Notes under the pieces: model-generated
The model's database searches: none
What the model was told of the DNA's origin: nothing
What the model saw: the letters and a program-made list of their open reading frames with translations, nothing else
Origin: Citrobacter telavivensis
GTDB lineage: Bacteria; Pseudomonadota; Gammaproteobacteria; Enterobacterales; Enterobacteriaceae
Reading direction: 5' to 3'
NCBI GenBank assembly: GCA_009363175.1
Contig: CP045205.1
Coordinates: 434,001 to 498,000 of the forward strand
Length of the DNA: 64,000 nucleotides
Translations under genes and position numbers: made by a program
In this document: positions 8,269-17,823 of the stretch, piece after piece
Layout: each line of letters opens with the position of its first letter
Numbering within the stretch: the stretch's first letter is position 1

Positions 8269-9375
8269 ATGGAACATTTCGACGTAGCGATTATCGGTCT
8301 CGGCCCGGCCGGCGCAGCGCTGGCACGTAAATTGAGCGGCAGGATGCGCGTGCTTGCGCTGGATAAAAAACGGCAGTGCGGCAACGAGGGGTTCACCAAG
8401 CCCTGCGGCGGTTTACTGGCACCGGACGCGCAGCGTTCGTTTATTCGCGATGGGATCACGCTACCGGTGGACGTCATTGCTAACCCGCAGATTTTCAGCG
8501 TTAAAACGGTGGATGCCGACGCATCGTTGACGCGCAATTACCAGCGCAGCTACATCAATATCAACCGTCATGCCTTTGATTTATGGATGAAATCACTGAT
8601 CCCGGATGAGGTACAGGTGTACCACGACAGCCTGTGTCGAAAAATCTGGCGAGAAGAGGGGAAGTGGCACGTGATTTTTCGTGCCGACGGTTGGGAGCAG
8701 CAGATTACCGCCCGTTATCTGGTGGGTGCCGACGGGGCAAATTCTCTGGTACGTCGTTATCTTTATCCGGACCATCAGATTCGTAAATATGTCGCCATCC
8801 AGCAGTGGTTCGCGGAACGTCATCCGGTCCCGTTTTACGCCTGCATTTTCGATAACGCCGCGACGGACTGTTACTCCTGGAGTATCAGTAAAGACGGTTA
8901 TTTCATTTTTGGCGGCGCGTATCCCATGAAGGATGGCCAGGCGCGCTTCGAAGCGCTGAAAGAGAGAATGACTGCGTTTCAATTCCGCTTCGGCACACCG
9001 GTAAAAAGCGAGAAATGTACCGTGCTCTTTCCGTCGCGCTGGGCGGATTTCGTCTGCGGCGAAGAAAACGCGTTTCTGATTGGCGAGGCGGCCGGATTTA
9101 TCAGCGCCAGTTCACTGGAAGGGATAAGCTACGCCCTGGATAGCGCGGAGATCCTCAAGTCCGTACTGATAAAAGATGCGCCGGAGATGAACCGCGCTTA
9201 CCGGAAAGCCACTCGCAAACTGCGCTGCAAGCTATATGGCAAGATCCTGAAGAGTCGCTGTTTAACTGCGCCCATATTGCGAAACGCGATTATGCGAAGC
9301 GGTATCGCGCATATCCCGCTCAGTCAGGATGACCAGCCCACCGCAACGTCTGGTGGGCTGGCAAAGGAGTATTAA
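8269..9375 (+). CDS. cbrA: FAD-dependent oxidoreductase, geranylgeranyl-reductase family
   Basis: This is the CreB-regulated protein CbrA, linked in E. coli to colicin E2 tolerance; its substrate is unknown. It has 368 residues, slightly longer at the C-terminus than K-12 (about 354). The N-terminal dinucleotide fold has GLGPAGAALA at about 10-19. YLVGADGANSLVRR in the middle matches the second FAD motif, and FLIGEAAGFISASSLEGI is the GD-like motif of the family. The cre tag lies just upstream. The gene converges on dgoT, and the stop codons overlap by 4 bases. Confidence 0.9.
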   Translation: MEHFDVAIIGLGPAGAALARKLSGRMRVLALDKKRQCGNEGFTKPCGGLLAPDAQRSFIRDGITLPVDVIANPQIFSVKTVDADASLTRNYQRSYININRHAFDLWMKSLIPDEVQVYHDSLCRKIWREEGKWHVIFRADGWEQQITARYLVGADGANSLVRRYLYPDHQIRKYVAIQQWFAERHPVPFYACIFDNAATDCYSWSISKDGYFIFGGAYPMKDGQARFEALKERMTAFQFRFGTPVKSEKCTVLFPSRWADFVCGEENAFLIGEAAGFISASSLEGISYALDSAEILKSVLIKDAPEMNRAYRKATRKLRCKLYGKILKSRCLTAPILRNAIMRSGIAHIPLSQDDQPTATSGGLAKEY

Positions 9376-10664
9376 CCCACGCGTTTTACATCCCCCACCA
9401 ACAGGATGTAAGAGAGTGCGCCAATCAGAGCAACGACAGAGATATAGACCAGTGCAGGGCCAAATCCGTAGTCTTGCGCAAGGTAGCCAATCACCAGCGG
9501 AACGGTAATCCCCCCCAGTCCGCCAACAAAGTTGAACACGCCTCCGGTCAGACCAATGAGGCGCATTGGCGCCAGCGAAGAGACCAGCGACCAGGTGATG
9601 GAGGCAAACCCGTTGCCGAAGAACGCTATCGCCATCAGGGTCATAATCCACACCGGATCGTTGGTGTAATTTGCGCCCATAATGCAGGTAGAGATTAACA
9701 GGCCGCAGATAATCGGCGTTTTACGCGCCACGCCAAGGGAGAGGCCTTTTTTCACCAATTTATCCGCCAGCCATCCGGAAAGCAGCACGCCAAAGAATGC
9801 CGCCAGGAACGGAACGGTGGTCATAAAGCCCGCCTTCAGCGCGGTAATGCCTTTTTCCTGCGTCAGGTAGTTTGGGAACCACGTCAGGAAGAACCATAAC
9901 GTAGAGGTGACGGCAAACTGGCCCAGATAAACGCCCACCAGCTTACGGTGAAACACCAGCTTCCAGTCTGCTTTGGTCAGCGGCTGACGCGCCTCTTTCT
10001 TAACGGGCGCATCGCCATCCACCAGGCCGCCGCCGTCACGAATATAGTCCAGTTCCGCTTTGGTGATACTTTTGGTCAGACGAGGCGGCTGATACACCTT
10101 AAACCAGACAAGTGACCAGATAATGCCGATCCCTCCGGTGACAATGAACACCCAGTGCCAGCTCAGCATCTCCTGAATCCAGATCAGCAGCGGTGTCAGG
10201 AACGCCAGGCCGACAAACTGTCCTGAAGTATAAAAACCCACGGCGGAAGCGCGTTCCTGTTCCGGGAACCAGCTCGTCACCATGCGGTTGTTCGTTGGAA
10301 ATGCCGGGGCCTCGAATATCCCGGTAATTGCACGCAGACCAATCAACGACATCAACCCGGTAGCGAACCCCTGGAAGAGGGTTGCCACCGACCAGCCGAA
10401 GATCGCGATAAAATAGGTCAGACGGGAGCCGACGCGGTCAAGGAACCAGCCCCCCGGGATCTGGCATAGCGTATACAGCCAGGCAAAGGCTGAGAACACG
10501 TAGCCCATTTCTGCTTTCGTAATGCCAAACTCTTCCTGAATATGCGCCGACGCCACCGCAAGGTTGGCGCGGTCGACATAACAGATGACCACGGTAATAA
10601 AGATCATAACCAGCGTCAGGTAACGGCGACGCCCTGTTTTTGCAGCAGTAACTGGAATATCCAT
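9372..10664 (-). CDS. dgoT: D-galactonate:proton symporter (MFS)
   Basis: This inner-membrane major facilitator imports D-galactonate for the dgo pathway. It has 430 residues when started at ATG 10664 (MDIPVTAAK), with GGAG about 10 bases upstream; the longer frame adds 15 residues absent in E. coli. The anion:cation symporter (ACS) family signature is visible: TVVICYVDRANLAVA in TM1, then GGWFLDRVGSR between TM2 and TM3. It is the last gene of dgoRKADT and is separated from dgoD by a REP element that may tune its expression. Confidence 0.96.
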   Translation of the reverse strand: MDIPVTAAKTGRRRYLTLVMIFITVVICYVDRANLAVASAHIQEEFGITKAEMGYVFSAFAWLYTLCQIPGGWFLDRVGSRLTYFIAIFGWSVATLFQGFATGLMSLIGLRAITGIFEAPAFPTNNRMVTSWFPEQERASAVGFYTSGQFVGLAFLTPLLIWIQEMLSWHWVFIVTGGIGIIWSLVWFKVYQPPRLTKSITKAELDYIRDGGGLVDGDAPVKKEARQPLTKADWKLVFHRKLVGVYLGQFAVTSTLWFFLTWFPNYLTQEKGITALKAGFMTTVPFLAAFFGVLLSGWLADKLVKKGLSLGVARKTPIICGLLISTCIMGANYTNDPVWIMTLMAIAFFGNGFASITWSLVSSLAPMRLIGLTGGVFNFVGGLGGITVPLVIGYLAQDYGFGPALVYISVVALIGALSYILLVGDVKRVG

Positions 10665-10753
10665 CGCAATCTGTCTCCAGATTTTGGGCATAGCGAAGCC
10701 GCTCACCATGCCCTGTCATTTACAGAGGGTGTGTTTTTTATTGTTGAATTTAA

Positions 10754-10820
10754 TGCCCGGTGGCGCTGCGCTTACCGGGCCTACAGGGGGTAGGCCGGAT
10801 CAGCGTAGCGCCATCCGGCG
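10754..10820. repeat. REP/BIME element between dgoT and dgoD
   Basis: Two REP-like palindromes lie head to head: GCCCGGTGGCGCTGCG...TTACCGGGC, then GCCGGAT...GCGCCATCCGGC. It sits inside the dgo operon. Confidence 0.85.
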
Positions 10821-10822
10821 AA

Positions 10823-11971
10823 TTACCACTCCGCTACACTGCCGTCTTCATGACGCCACAGCGGATTACGCCAGTCCGGCGCATTTTTACTCAGCTCAAT
10901 GACTTTGGCCTCATCAATATCCACGCCAAGTCCCGGCTTCATCAACGGTTTAAAGAACCCGCCTTCCATGTTGAAATCGTCTTTGTTTTTCACAAAGTCG
11001 AGCAGCTCCGCGCCCTTGTTATAGTGAATGCCCATGCTTTGTTCCTGGAACACCGCGTTGCGCGAAACAAAGTCGACGTGCAGACAGGCTGCCAGCGCGA
11101 TAGGACCCAGCGGGCAGTGCGGAGCCAGCGCCACGTCATAGGCTTCCGCCATCGCGGCAATTTTGTAGCATTCCGTGATACCGCCAGCATGTGACAGGTC
11201 CGGCTGCAAAATCGCCAGCCCGCCCGCTTCCAGCACCCGTTTAAACTCGAAGCGCGAAAACATGCGTTCACCCGCGGCGATCGGAATATGGGTCTGCTCG
11301 GCCAGTTTCGGGTAGTACTCCGCCTGTTCCGCCAGTACCGGCTCTTCAATAAACAGCGGGCGATAGGGCTCCAGCTCTTTAATCAGCACTTTCGCCATTG
11401 GCGCGCTGACGCGGCCGTGGAAATCCAGACCAAACTCAATCTCGTTGCCAAAAGCCTCACGGATTTGCGCCACGGTATTCACCGCACGATCGACCGCCCG
11501 CGAGTTATCAATCACCCCCATCTCTTCGCAGCCGTTGAGCTTAAAGGTGTCAAAGCCGATATTGCGCAGCTGCTTAATGCCGTCGATCACTTCCGCAGGA
11601 CGATCGCCGCCAACCCAGCTGTAGGCTTTGATTTTGTCGCGCACCAGGCCGCCCATCAACTGCCAGACCGGAGCATTCAGCACTTTACCTTTGATGTCCC
11701 ACAGCGCCTGGTCGATACCGGCGATGGCGCTCATCATAATCGGACCACCGCGATAGAAGCCTGCGCGGTACATCACCTGCCACAAATCGTTAATACGCGC
11801 CGGGTCCTGACCAATCAGGTAATCACCCAGTTCATGTACCGCCGCTTCAACGGTACGCGCGCGGCCTTCAATCACCGGCTCGCCCCAGCCGACGACGCCT
11901 TCGTCGGTTTCAATTTTCAGGAACATCCAACGCGGAGGTAAACGGTACGTGGTGAGTTTGGTTATTTTCAT
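10823..11971 (-). CDS. dgoD: D-galactonate dehydratase
   Basis: This enolase-superfamily enzyme dehydrates D-galactonate to 2-dehydro-3-deoxy-D-galactonate. It has 382 residues, the E. coli length. The metal ligands D183 (in GLDFHGR), E209 (FIEEPV) and E235 (AAGER) and the catalytic residues H185 and H285 (LAPHCPLG) are all present. It overlaps dgoA by 4 bases (ATGA), so the two are probably translationally coupled. Confidence 0.97.
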   Translation of the reverse strand: MKITKLTTYRLPPRWMFLKIETDEGVVGWGEPVIEGRARTVEAAVHELGDYLIGQDPARINDLWQVMYRAGFYRGGPIMMSAIAGIDQALWDIKGKVLNAPVWQLMGGLVRDKIKAYSWVGGDRPAEVIDGIKQLRNIGFDTFKLNGCEEMGVIDNSRAVDRAVNTVAQIREAFGNEIEFGLDFHGRVSAPMAKVLIKELEPYRPLFIEEPVLAEQAEYYPKLAEQTHIPIAAGERMFSRFEFKRVLEAGGLAILQPDLSHAGGITECYKIAAMAEAYDVALAPHCPLGPIALAACLHVDFVSRNAVFQEQSMGIHYNKGAELLDFVKNKDDFNMEGGFFKPLMKPGLGVDIDEAKVIELSKNAPDWRNPLWRHEDGSVAEW

Positions 11972-12585
11972 TTCACTACCTCTCGATATGCCTTAACAAA
12001 TGCCGCCGCCTGCTGTGCGGTACGCGCTACGGACTGTCCGGCACGATACAGATCGCTGCCCAACCCCGCGCCCACACACCCGGCGTTTATCCACTGCGCC
12101 AGGTTTTCTGGCGTCACGCCGCCCACGGCGAAGACCGGAGCACTGGCGGGCAATACCGCTTTCAGCGCTTTGATGTAGTCCGGACCAAAGGCCGATGACG
12201 GGAAAATTTTCAGCGCCTGCGCGCCGGCGTCCAGCGCGGTAAAGGCCTCCGAGGCCGTCGCGCAGCCGGGACAGACGGTCATGCCGTAACTCACGGCACG
12301 ACGAATGACTTCCGGCTGAATGTTCGGCGTAACGATCAGTTTGCAACCCATTTTGGCGAGCCTATCAACCTGCTCTGGCTTTAAGACCGTACCTGCGCCA
12401 ATCAGCGCTTTATCGCCATACGCGTCGACGACCGCCGGAATGCTTTTTTCCCACTGCGGCGAGTTGAGCGGAATTTCCACCGCGTCAAATCCAGCGTCGA
12501 TCACCGCGCCAACGTGTGCGAGTGCCTCCTCGGGGGTTATACCGCGCAAAATCGCGATGAGAGGGAGATTAGTTTGCCACTGCAT
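11968..12585 (-). CDS. dgoA: 2-dehydro-3-deoxy-6-phosphogalactonate aldolase
   Basis: This class I aldolase of the KDPG/KDPGal family splits the phosphorylated intermediate into pyruvate and glyceraldehyde 3-phosphate. It has 205 residues. The TIM-barrel active site shows E37 (DAVEIPLNSP), the substrate-binding KLIVTPN segment and the Schiff-base lysine K126 (GAQALKIFPSS). It starts 17 bases inside the end of dgoK and ends 4 bases inside dgoD, so it lies in a tightly overlapped operon. Confidence 0.96.
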   Translation of the reverse strand: MQWQTNLPLIAILRGITPEEALAHVGAVIDAGFDAVEIPLNSPQWEKSIPAVVDAYGDKALIGAGTVLKPEQVDRLAKMGCKLIVTPNIQPEVIRRAVSYGMTVCPGCATASEAFTALDAGAQALKIFPSSAFGPDYIKALKAVLPASAPVFAVGGVTPENLAQWINAGCVGAGLGSDLYRAGQSVARTAQQAAAFVKAYREVVK

Positions 12586-13447
12586 GAGCGATGCTCCTTA
12601 TACCTGCCTGAAATGCCGTATCGCCGGACACAGCACAGACGTTACGCCCAATGGCGTGGAACGCCTGCTGGTAGCGGGACGTCAGCGCTGCACCTGCGAC
12701 GAGAGTAATGGACTGCGACCCGGCGAATTGTTCACTCATGCTGGCGACTTCTGCGCCAATCAACAGGCCGGAGAGAAATTCGCTGACCTGCTCGCGCGGG
12801 AGATGGCCCAGCACGTGAGAGGCGCGGACCTCAAAAAGTTGCGGCAAAACGGCAGCGGCGCGGATCCCACGATCAAGTCCAGCAGTAAATGCGGCAGAAG
12901 AAGCCTGCTGCTCCGGTAAACCGGCACCCACCAGCGAGTGTTGCAACAGCAAATGGTGTAATTCGCCGGTCATTACGGTGCGAAAATCATGGATTTGCTG
13001 CGCATCAGCCTGCACCCATTTACAGTGCGTTCCGGGCATCACATAGACAGAAGAAGGAGAAAGCGTGCGCGCGCCGAGAAGCTGTGTCTCTTCACCGCGC
13101 ATCACATTGTGGTTATCATCGCGTGAGACACACAAGCCGGGAATGATCCAGACATTGTCGCTAACGGCGGTTAATTGCTCACCAATGGCAGAGAAATGAG
13201 CAGGAACCGGCAGATACGGGGCAATCTTCCAGCCGACGTTGCTACCCACCATCCCTGCCATCACCACCGGTGTGGCGCTGTCGCGCCAGTGCTGTGTGAC
13301 ATCTGCTAACACCGCTTCGGGGGACCTGCCGTTCAGACGCGTAACGCCCGCTTCTGAATGCCTGCTTTCCAGGCATTTGTCGCCCTGATAAAGCCAGGCG
13401 CGCAAATTGGTCGATCCCCAGTCAATAGCGATGTAGCGAGATGTCAT
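12569..13447 (-). CDS. dgoK: 2-dehydro-3-deoxygalactonokinase
   Basis: This sugar-acid kinase phosphorylates 2-dehydro-3-deoxygalactonate at C6, between the DgoD and DgoA steps. It has 292 residues. The N-terminus YIAIDWGSTNLRAWL is the phosphate-1 motif of the ASKHA fold. VYVMPGTHCKWV in the middle and a GLLIGAEV helix are typical of DgoK. It overlaps dgoR by 4 bases (ATGA) and dgoA by 17. Confidence 0.95.
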   Translation of the reverse strand: MTSRYIAIDWGSTNLRAWLYQGDKCLESRHSEAGVTRLNGRSPEAVLADVTQHWRDSATPVVMAGMVGSNVGWKIAPYLPVPAHFSAIGEQLTAVSDNVWIIPGLCVSRDDNHNVMRGEETQLLGARTLSPSSVYVMPGTHCKWVQADAQQIHDFRTVMTGELHHLLLQHSLVGAGLPEQQASSAAFTAGLDRGIRAAAVLPQLFEVRASHVLGHLPREQVSEFLSGLLIGAEVASMSEQFAGSQSITLVAGAALTSRYQQAFHAIGRNVCAVSGDTAFQAGIRSIAHAVAN

Positions 13448-14133
13448 GTGATTTCCTTCAACCTTCGTGTCGAGCTGGCGATCATGGTCAGGGCCGCCTG
13501 CTCTGCCGCATTGCTATCCTGGTGCCGTATCGCATCGAATAGCGCCTTATGTTCCTGGAGCGTTTTTGGCATGTTGGCTTCATCGCCCATCCAGGTCCGT
13601 TCAAATACTGCTCGCTGAAGCGAGGTGATCGCCACGCTCAGCTGTTGTAAAACCGGGTTATGCACCGACTGCAATACCGCCTCGTGATAGCGGATATCCG
13701 CTTCATTAAAGGCCTCCCGGTCCTGGTTGTTGGCGATCATGTCATTGAGCGCCGATTCAATTTCAGCCAAATCACTCGAGGTCGCACGTTCCGCTGCCCA
13801 GCGAGCAATGGCTGGTTCCACCAGGTTTCGGACTTCGCTCATCGCGCTGATTAACCGCGGGTCGTAGTCGTTTTCCAGTACCCATTGCAGTACGTCGGTA
13901 TCGAGGTAATTCCACTGATTCCGCGGTGTTACAAAGGCACCGCGATAACGTTTCATTTCTATCAGCCGCTTCGCCATCAACGAGCGAAACACTTCGCGAA
14001 TGATGTTGCGTGAGGTTTCAAACTCCTCACACAGCTCCGCTTCCGCAGGGAGCGCCGCACCCGGTACGTACTTGCCGCTGACAATCTGTTTGCCCAGCGT
14101 GATGACAATGCGATCGGTTTTATTGAGAGTCAT
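13444..14133 (-). CDS. dgoR: GntR/FadR-family repressor of the dgo operon
   Basis: This is the D-galactonate-responsive repressor. It has 229 residues. The N-terminal winged helix is at about 8-70 (GAALPAEAELCEEFETSRNIIREVFRSL), followed by an FCD all-helical effector domain at about 95-220 whose metal-binding positions include D and H residues in EADIRYHEAVLQ. AGGA lies 7 bases before the ATG. It is the first gene of the operon and is preceded by long TTGTAGTACAA-type palindromes, as expected for autoregulation. Confidence 0.95.
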   Translation of the reverse strand: MTLNKTDRIVITLGKQIVSGKYVPGAALPAEAELCEEFETSRNIIREVFRSLMAKRLIEMKRYRGAFVTPRNQWNYLDTDVLQWVLENDYDPRLISAMSEVRNLVEPAIARWAAERATSSDLAEIESALNDMIANNQDREAFNEADIRYHEAVLQSVHNPVLQQLSVAITSLQRAVFERTWMGDEANMPKTLQEHKALFDAIRHQDSNAAEQAALTMIASSTRRLKEIT

Positions 14134-14198
14134 GGAGAGTCCTTGTGCTCTGGAAGATCCCCTCTACTTTACCGTTATCGCTGAAATTCGCCTCAATT

Positions 14199-14272
14199 TT
14201 GTAGTACTAACGTGATGTCATTCGCCATTCCTTTGCGCACAATGTAGTACAACACAAATGTGTTGTACTACA
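14199..14272. promoter_or_regulatory. DgoR operator cluster
   Basis: Three copies of a GTAGTAC core are seen: TTGTAGTACTAA at 14199-14210, then a perfect palindrome of two 14-base arms (14243-14256 and 14259-14272) around AA. Each arm of the palindrome carries TGTAGTACAACA or its complement, which matches the DgoR operator described in E. coli. A TCACA motif at 14279-14283 could be a CRP half-site. Confidence 0.75.
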
Positions 14273-14333
14273 ATTTAGATCACAAAAACGACAATCGGTA
14301 ATAAAAATGTTATGAGGAGTAAACGACGAGGAT

Positions 14334-14359
14334 AAAAAAACCCGCGATCAACGCGGGTT
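14334..14359 (-). terminator. Terminator of yidA
   Basis: On the minus strand AACCCGCG and CGCGGGTT pair around a short loop and continue into seven T. It lies 22 bases past the yidA stop. Confidence 0.85.
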
Positions 14360-14381
14360 ATGGCAAATCAACCGGGAGGAA

Positions 14382-15194
14382 TTACTTCAGGACGTGCTGC
14401 TCAATGGCATACGCGACGCCATCTTCCAGATTCGATTTAGTGACAAAGTTGGCAACCTCTTTCACCGAGGGAATGGCATTATCCATAGCCACACCAAGAC
14501 CAGCGTACTCGATCATCGCAATGTCGTTTTCCTGATCGCCAATCGCCATAATCTCCTCCGGTTTGATACCCAGCGCATCCGCCAGCGATTTCACACCAGT
14601 GCCTTTATTGACGCGTTTGTCGAGGATTTCGAGGAAGTACGGCGCACTTTTCAGCACGGTATACTTCTCTTTCACTTCCGCCGGAATACGGGCGATGGCC
14701 CGATCGAGGATCGCGGGTTCATCAATCATCATCACTTTCAGGAACTGCGTTTGCGGATCCATCTTCTCCGCTTCACAGAACACCAGAGGAATGGTCGCGA
14801 CATAGGATTCATGCACGGTGTAGTAGCTGATATCGCGGTTCGCAGTATACAGCGTGGTACGATCCAGCGCGTGAAAGTGCGAACCCACCTCGCGGGAGAG
14901 TTTTTCCAGGTAGCGGTAGTCGTCATAGCTCAGCGCAGTTTGCGCAACGGTACTGCCATCGCCAGCCTTCTGCACCAGCGCACCGTTGTAGGTGATACAG
15001 TAATCGCCGGGCTGCTCCATATGCAGTTCTTTCAGATAGCTGTGCACGCCAGCATACGGACGACCGGTGGTCAGCACCACGTTGACCCCTTTTTCACGGG
15101 CGGCGGCAATCGCACGTTTAACCGCGGGTGAAATGGTGTGATCGGGCAGCAGAAGAGTGCCATCCATATCGATAGCAATGAGTTTGATAGCCAT
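14382..15194 (-). CDS. yidA: HAD-superfamily sugar phosphatase YidA
   Basis: This is a Cof-type (HAD IIB) phosphatase; the E. coli protein acts on sugar phosphates such as alpha-D-glucose 1-phosphate. It has 270 residues. Motif I is DMDGT with nucleophile D9 and acid/base D11, motif II is TTGRP, motif III is the lysine in NKGTGVKSL, and motif IV is GDQENDIAM. It is separated by 214 bases from gyrB, and by a terminator and the dgo operators from dgoR. The small K-12 genes yidB and yidX that flank yidA are absent here. Confidence 0.94.
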   Translation of the reverse strand: MAIKLIAIDMDGTLLLPDHTISPAVKRAIAAAREKGVNVVLTTGRPYAGVHSYLKELHMEQPGDYCITYNGALVQKAGDGSTVAQTALSYDDYRYLEKLSREVGSHFHALDRTTLYTANRDISYYTVHESYVATIPLVFCEAEKMDPQTQFLKVMMIDEPAILDRAIARIPAEVKEKYTVLKSAPYFLEILDKRVNKGTGVKSLADALGIKPEEIMAIGDQENDIAMIEYAGLGVAMDNAIPSVKEVANFVTKSNLEDGVAYAIEQHVLK

Positions 15195-15320
15195 GAATTC
15201 CCCGCATTAAATGAGTCCTGACTCATGCTAACGCGATTCCGCTCAAAAAACAGTAAAAGAGTCGGGGATAAAGGGGGATAGGAAGGGGAATCAGGATTCC
15301 CCTTTTGACGATCGATTGTC

Positions 15321-15403
15321 GGCCTGATAAGCAACGCGCCATCAGGCATAACGCAGAATCTTGCCGGATGGCGGCGTAAAACCGCCTTATCCGGCCTACA
15401 GGC
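15321..15403. repeat. REP/BIME element between yidA and gyrB
   Basis: It contains a GCCTGATAAG...CATCAGGC palindrome and a GCCGGATGGCGGCG...CCTTATCCGGC palindrome. It fills most of the gap downstream of gyrB. Confidence 0.8.
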
Positions 15404-15408
15404 ATGGA

Positions 15409-17823
15409 TTAAATATCGATATTTGCCGCTTTCAGGGCGTTCTCTTCGATGAAGGCACGACGCGGTTCAACGGCGTCGCCCATCAACGTGGTGAACAGCT
15501 GGTCGGCAGCAATCGCATCCTTCACGGTAACGCGCAGCATACGACGACTTTCCGGATCCATGGTGGTTTCCCACAGCTGATCCGGGTTCATCTCGCCCAG
15601 ACCTTTATAACGCTGGATCGCAAGGCCGCGACGTGACTCTTTCACCAGCCAGTCCAGCGCCTGCTCGAAGCTGGTAACCGGTTGACGACGTTCGCCACGT
15701 TCAATAAACGCGTCGTCTTCGATCAGGCCACGCAGTTTCTCGCCGAGTGTGCAAATACGACGGTATTCAGCACCAGTCACAAACTCATGATCCAGCGCGT
15801 AATCGGTGTCCACACCATGGGTACGCACGCGAACGATCGGTTCAAACAGATTCTGTTCCGTATTGTGCTGGATATCGAACTTCCACTGGCTACCGTGCTG
15901 TTCTTTCTCGTTCAGCTCAGTAATCAGTGTGTTCACCCAACGGGTCACTGTCTGCTCGTCAGCCAGGTTGGCTTCGGTCAGCGTCGGCTGATAAACCAGC
16001 TCTTTCAGCAGCGCTTTCGGGAAGCGACGCTCCATACGACCAATCATTTTCTGCGTAGTATTGTACTCAGAAACCAGTTTTTCTAACGCTTCGCCAGACA
16101 GTGCCGGCGCGCTGGCGTTGATGTGCAGCGTTGCGCCATCCAGCGCGATGGAGATCTGGTACTGGTCCATCGCTTCATCGTCTTTAATGTACTGTTCCTG
16201 TTTGCCTTTTTTCACCTTGTACAGCGGTGGCTGGGCAATGTACACGTGGCCGCGTTCCACAATTTCCGGCATCTGACGATAGAAGAAAGTCAACAGCAGC
16301 GTACGGATGTGCGAGCCATCGACGTCCGCATCGGTCATGATGATGATGCTGTGATAGCGCAATTTATCCGGGTTGTACTCGTCACGACCAATACCACAAC
16401 CGAGCGCGGTGATAAGCGTCGCCACTTCCTGGGAAGAGAGCATCTTGTCGAAGCGCGCTTTCTCTACGTTGAGGATTTTACCCTTCAGCGGCAGAATCGC
16501 CTGGTTCTTACGGTTACGCCCCTGTTTTGCAGAGCCGCCCGCGGAGTCCCCTTCCACAAGGTACAATTCAGACAGCGCCGGGTCGCGTTCCTGACAGTCC
16601 GCCAGCTTGCCCGGCAGACCCGCCAGATCCAGAGCCCCTTTACGACGCGTCATTTCACGCGCGCGACGAGCCGCTTCACGGGCACGGGCCGCATCGATAA
16701 TTTTGCCGACCACGATTTTGGCGTCAGACGGATTTTCCAGCAGGTATTCGCTCAGCAGTTCGTTCATCTGCTGTTCTACCGCCGTTTTCACCTCAGAGGA
16801 GACCAGCTTATCTTTGGTCTGGGAGGAGAATTTCGGATCCGGTACCTTCACAGACACCACGGCAATCAGACCTTCACGGGCGTCATCACCGGTGGCGCTG
16901 ACTTTCGCCTTTTTGCTGTAGCCTTCTTTGTCCATGTAGGCGTTCAGGGTACGGGTCATCGCCGCACGGAAGCCAGCAAGGTGCGTACCGCCGTCACGCT
17001 GAGGAATGTTGTTGGTAAAGCAGTAGATGTTTTCCTGGAAACCGTCGTTCCACTGCAGCGCGACTTCCACGCCGATGCCGTCTTTTTCGGTGGAGAAATA
17101 GAAGATATTCGGGTGGATCGGCGTTTTGTTCTTGTTCAGATACTCAACGAACGCCTTGATGCCGCCTTCATAATGGAAATGGTCTTCTTTACCATCGCGC
17201 TTGTCTTTCAGGCGAATGGAGACGCCAGAGTTCAGGAACGACAGCTCGCGCAGACGCTTCGCCAGAATCTCGTATTCGAACTCAATGACGTTAGTAAAGG
17301 TTTCATAGCTCGGCCAGAAACGCACCATCGTACCGGTTTTATCGGTATCGCCGGTCACAGCAAGCGGTGCCTGCGGGACGCCGTGCTCGTAGATCTGACG
17401 GTGGATTTTGTTATCGCGCTGGATAACCAGTTCCAGTTTCTGCGACAGGGCGTTCACTACGGAGACACCCACACCGTGCAGACCGCCGGACACTTTATAG
17501 GAGTTATCGTCGAATTTACCGCCTGCGTGCAGAACGGTCATGATCACTTCCGCCGCCGATACGCCCTCTTCCGGGTGAATACCGGTCGGGATACCGCGTC
17601 CATCATCCTGTACGGAGACAGAGTTGTCGGCATGGATGGTGACAATAATATCTTTACAGTGACCCGCGAGCGCTTCGTCGATAGCGTTATCTACCACCTC
17701 GAATACCATGTGGTGCAAACCGGTGCCGTCATCCGTATCGCCGATATACATACCCGGGCGCTTACGCACCGCATCCAGTCCTTTCAGGACTTTGATACTG
17801 GAGGAGTCATAAGAATTCGACAT
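15409..17823 (-). CDS. gyrB: DNA gyrase subunit B
   Basis: This is the ATPase subunit of gyrase, which introduces negative supercoils with GyrA. It has 804 residues, equal to E. coli. The GHKL ATPase domain has VVDNAIDEA with N46, DDGRGIP with D73, and GLHGVG. The TOPRIM metal site is EGDSAGG and DADVDGSHI. The C-terminus ends LKAANIDI. I chose ATG 17823 (MSNSYDSS); the frame also has a Met codon directly before it. It follows recF with 28 bases between them, in the dnaA-dnaN-recF-gyrB arrangement. Confidence 0.99.
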   Translation of the reverse strand: MSNSYDSSSIKVLKGLDAVRKRPGMYIGDTDDGTGLHHMVFEVVDNAIDEALAGHCKDIIVTIHADNSVSVQDDGRGIPTGIHPEEGVSAAEVIMTVLHAGGKFDDNSYKVSGGLHGVGVSVVNALSQKLELVIQRDNKIHRQIYEHGVPQAPLAVTGDTDKTGTMVRFWPSYETFTNVIEFEYEILAKRLRELSFLNSGVSIRLKDKRDGKEDHFHYEGGIKAFVEYLNKNKTPIHPNIFYFSTEKDGIGVEVALQWNDGFQENIYCFTNNIPQRDGGTHLAGFRAAMTRTLNAYMDKEGYSKKAKVSATGDDAREGLIAVVSVKVPDPKFSSQTKDKLVSSEVKTAVEQQMNELLSEYLLENPSDAKIVVGKIIDAARAREAARRAREMTRRKGALDLAGLPGKLADCQERDPALSELYLVEGDSAGGSAKQGRNRKNQAILPLKGKILNVEKARFDKMLSSQEVATLITALGCGIGRDEYNPDKLRYHSIIIMTDADVDGSHIRTLLLTFFYRQMPEIVERGHVYIAQPPLYKVKKGKQEQYIKDDEAMDQYQISIALDGATLHINASAPALSGEALEKLVSEYNTTQKMIGRMERRFPKALLKELVYQPTLTEANLADEQTVTRWVNTLITELNEKEQHGSQWKFDIQHNTEQNLFEPIVRVRTHGVDTDYALDHEFVTGAEYRRICTLGEKLRGLIEDDAFIERGERRQPVTSFEQALDWLVKESRRGLAIQRYKGLGEMNPDQLWETTMDPESRRMLRVTVKDAIAADQLFTTLMGDAVEPRRAFIEENALKAANIDI

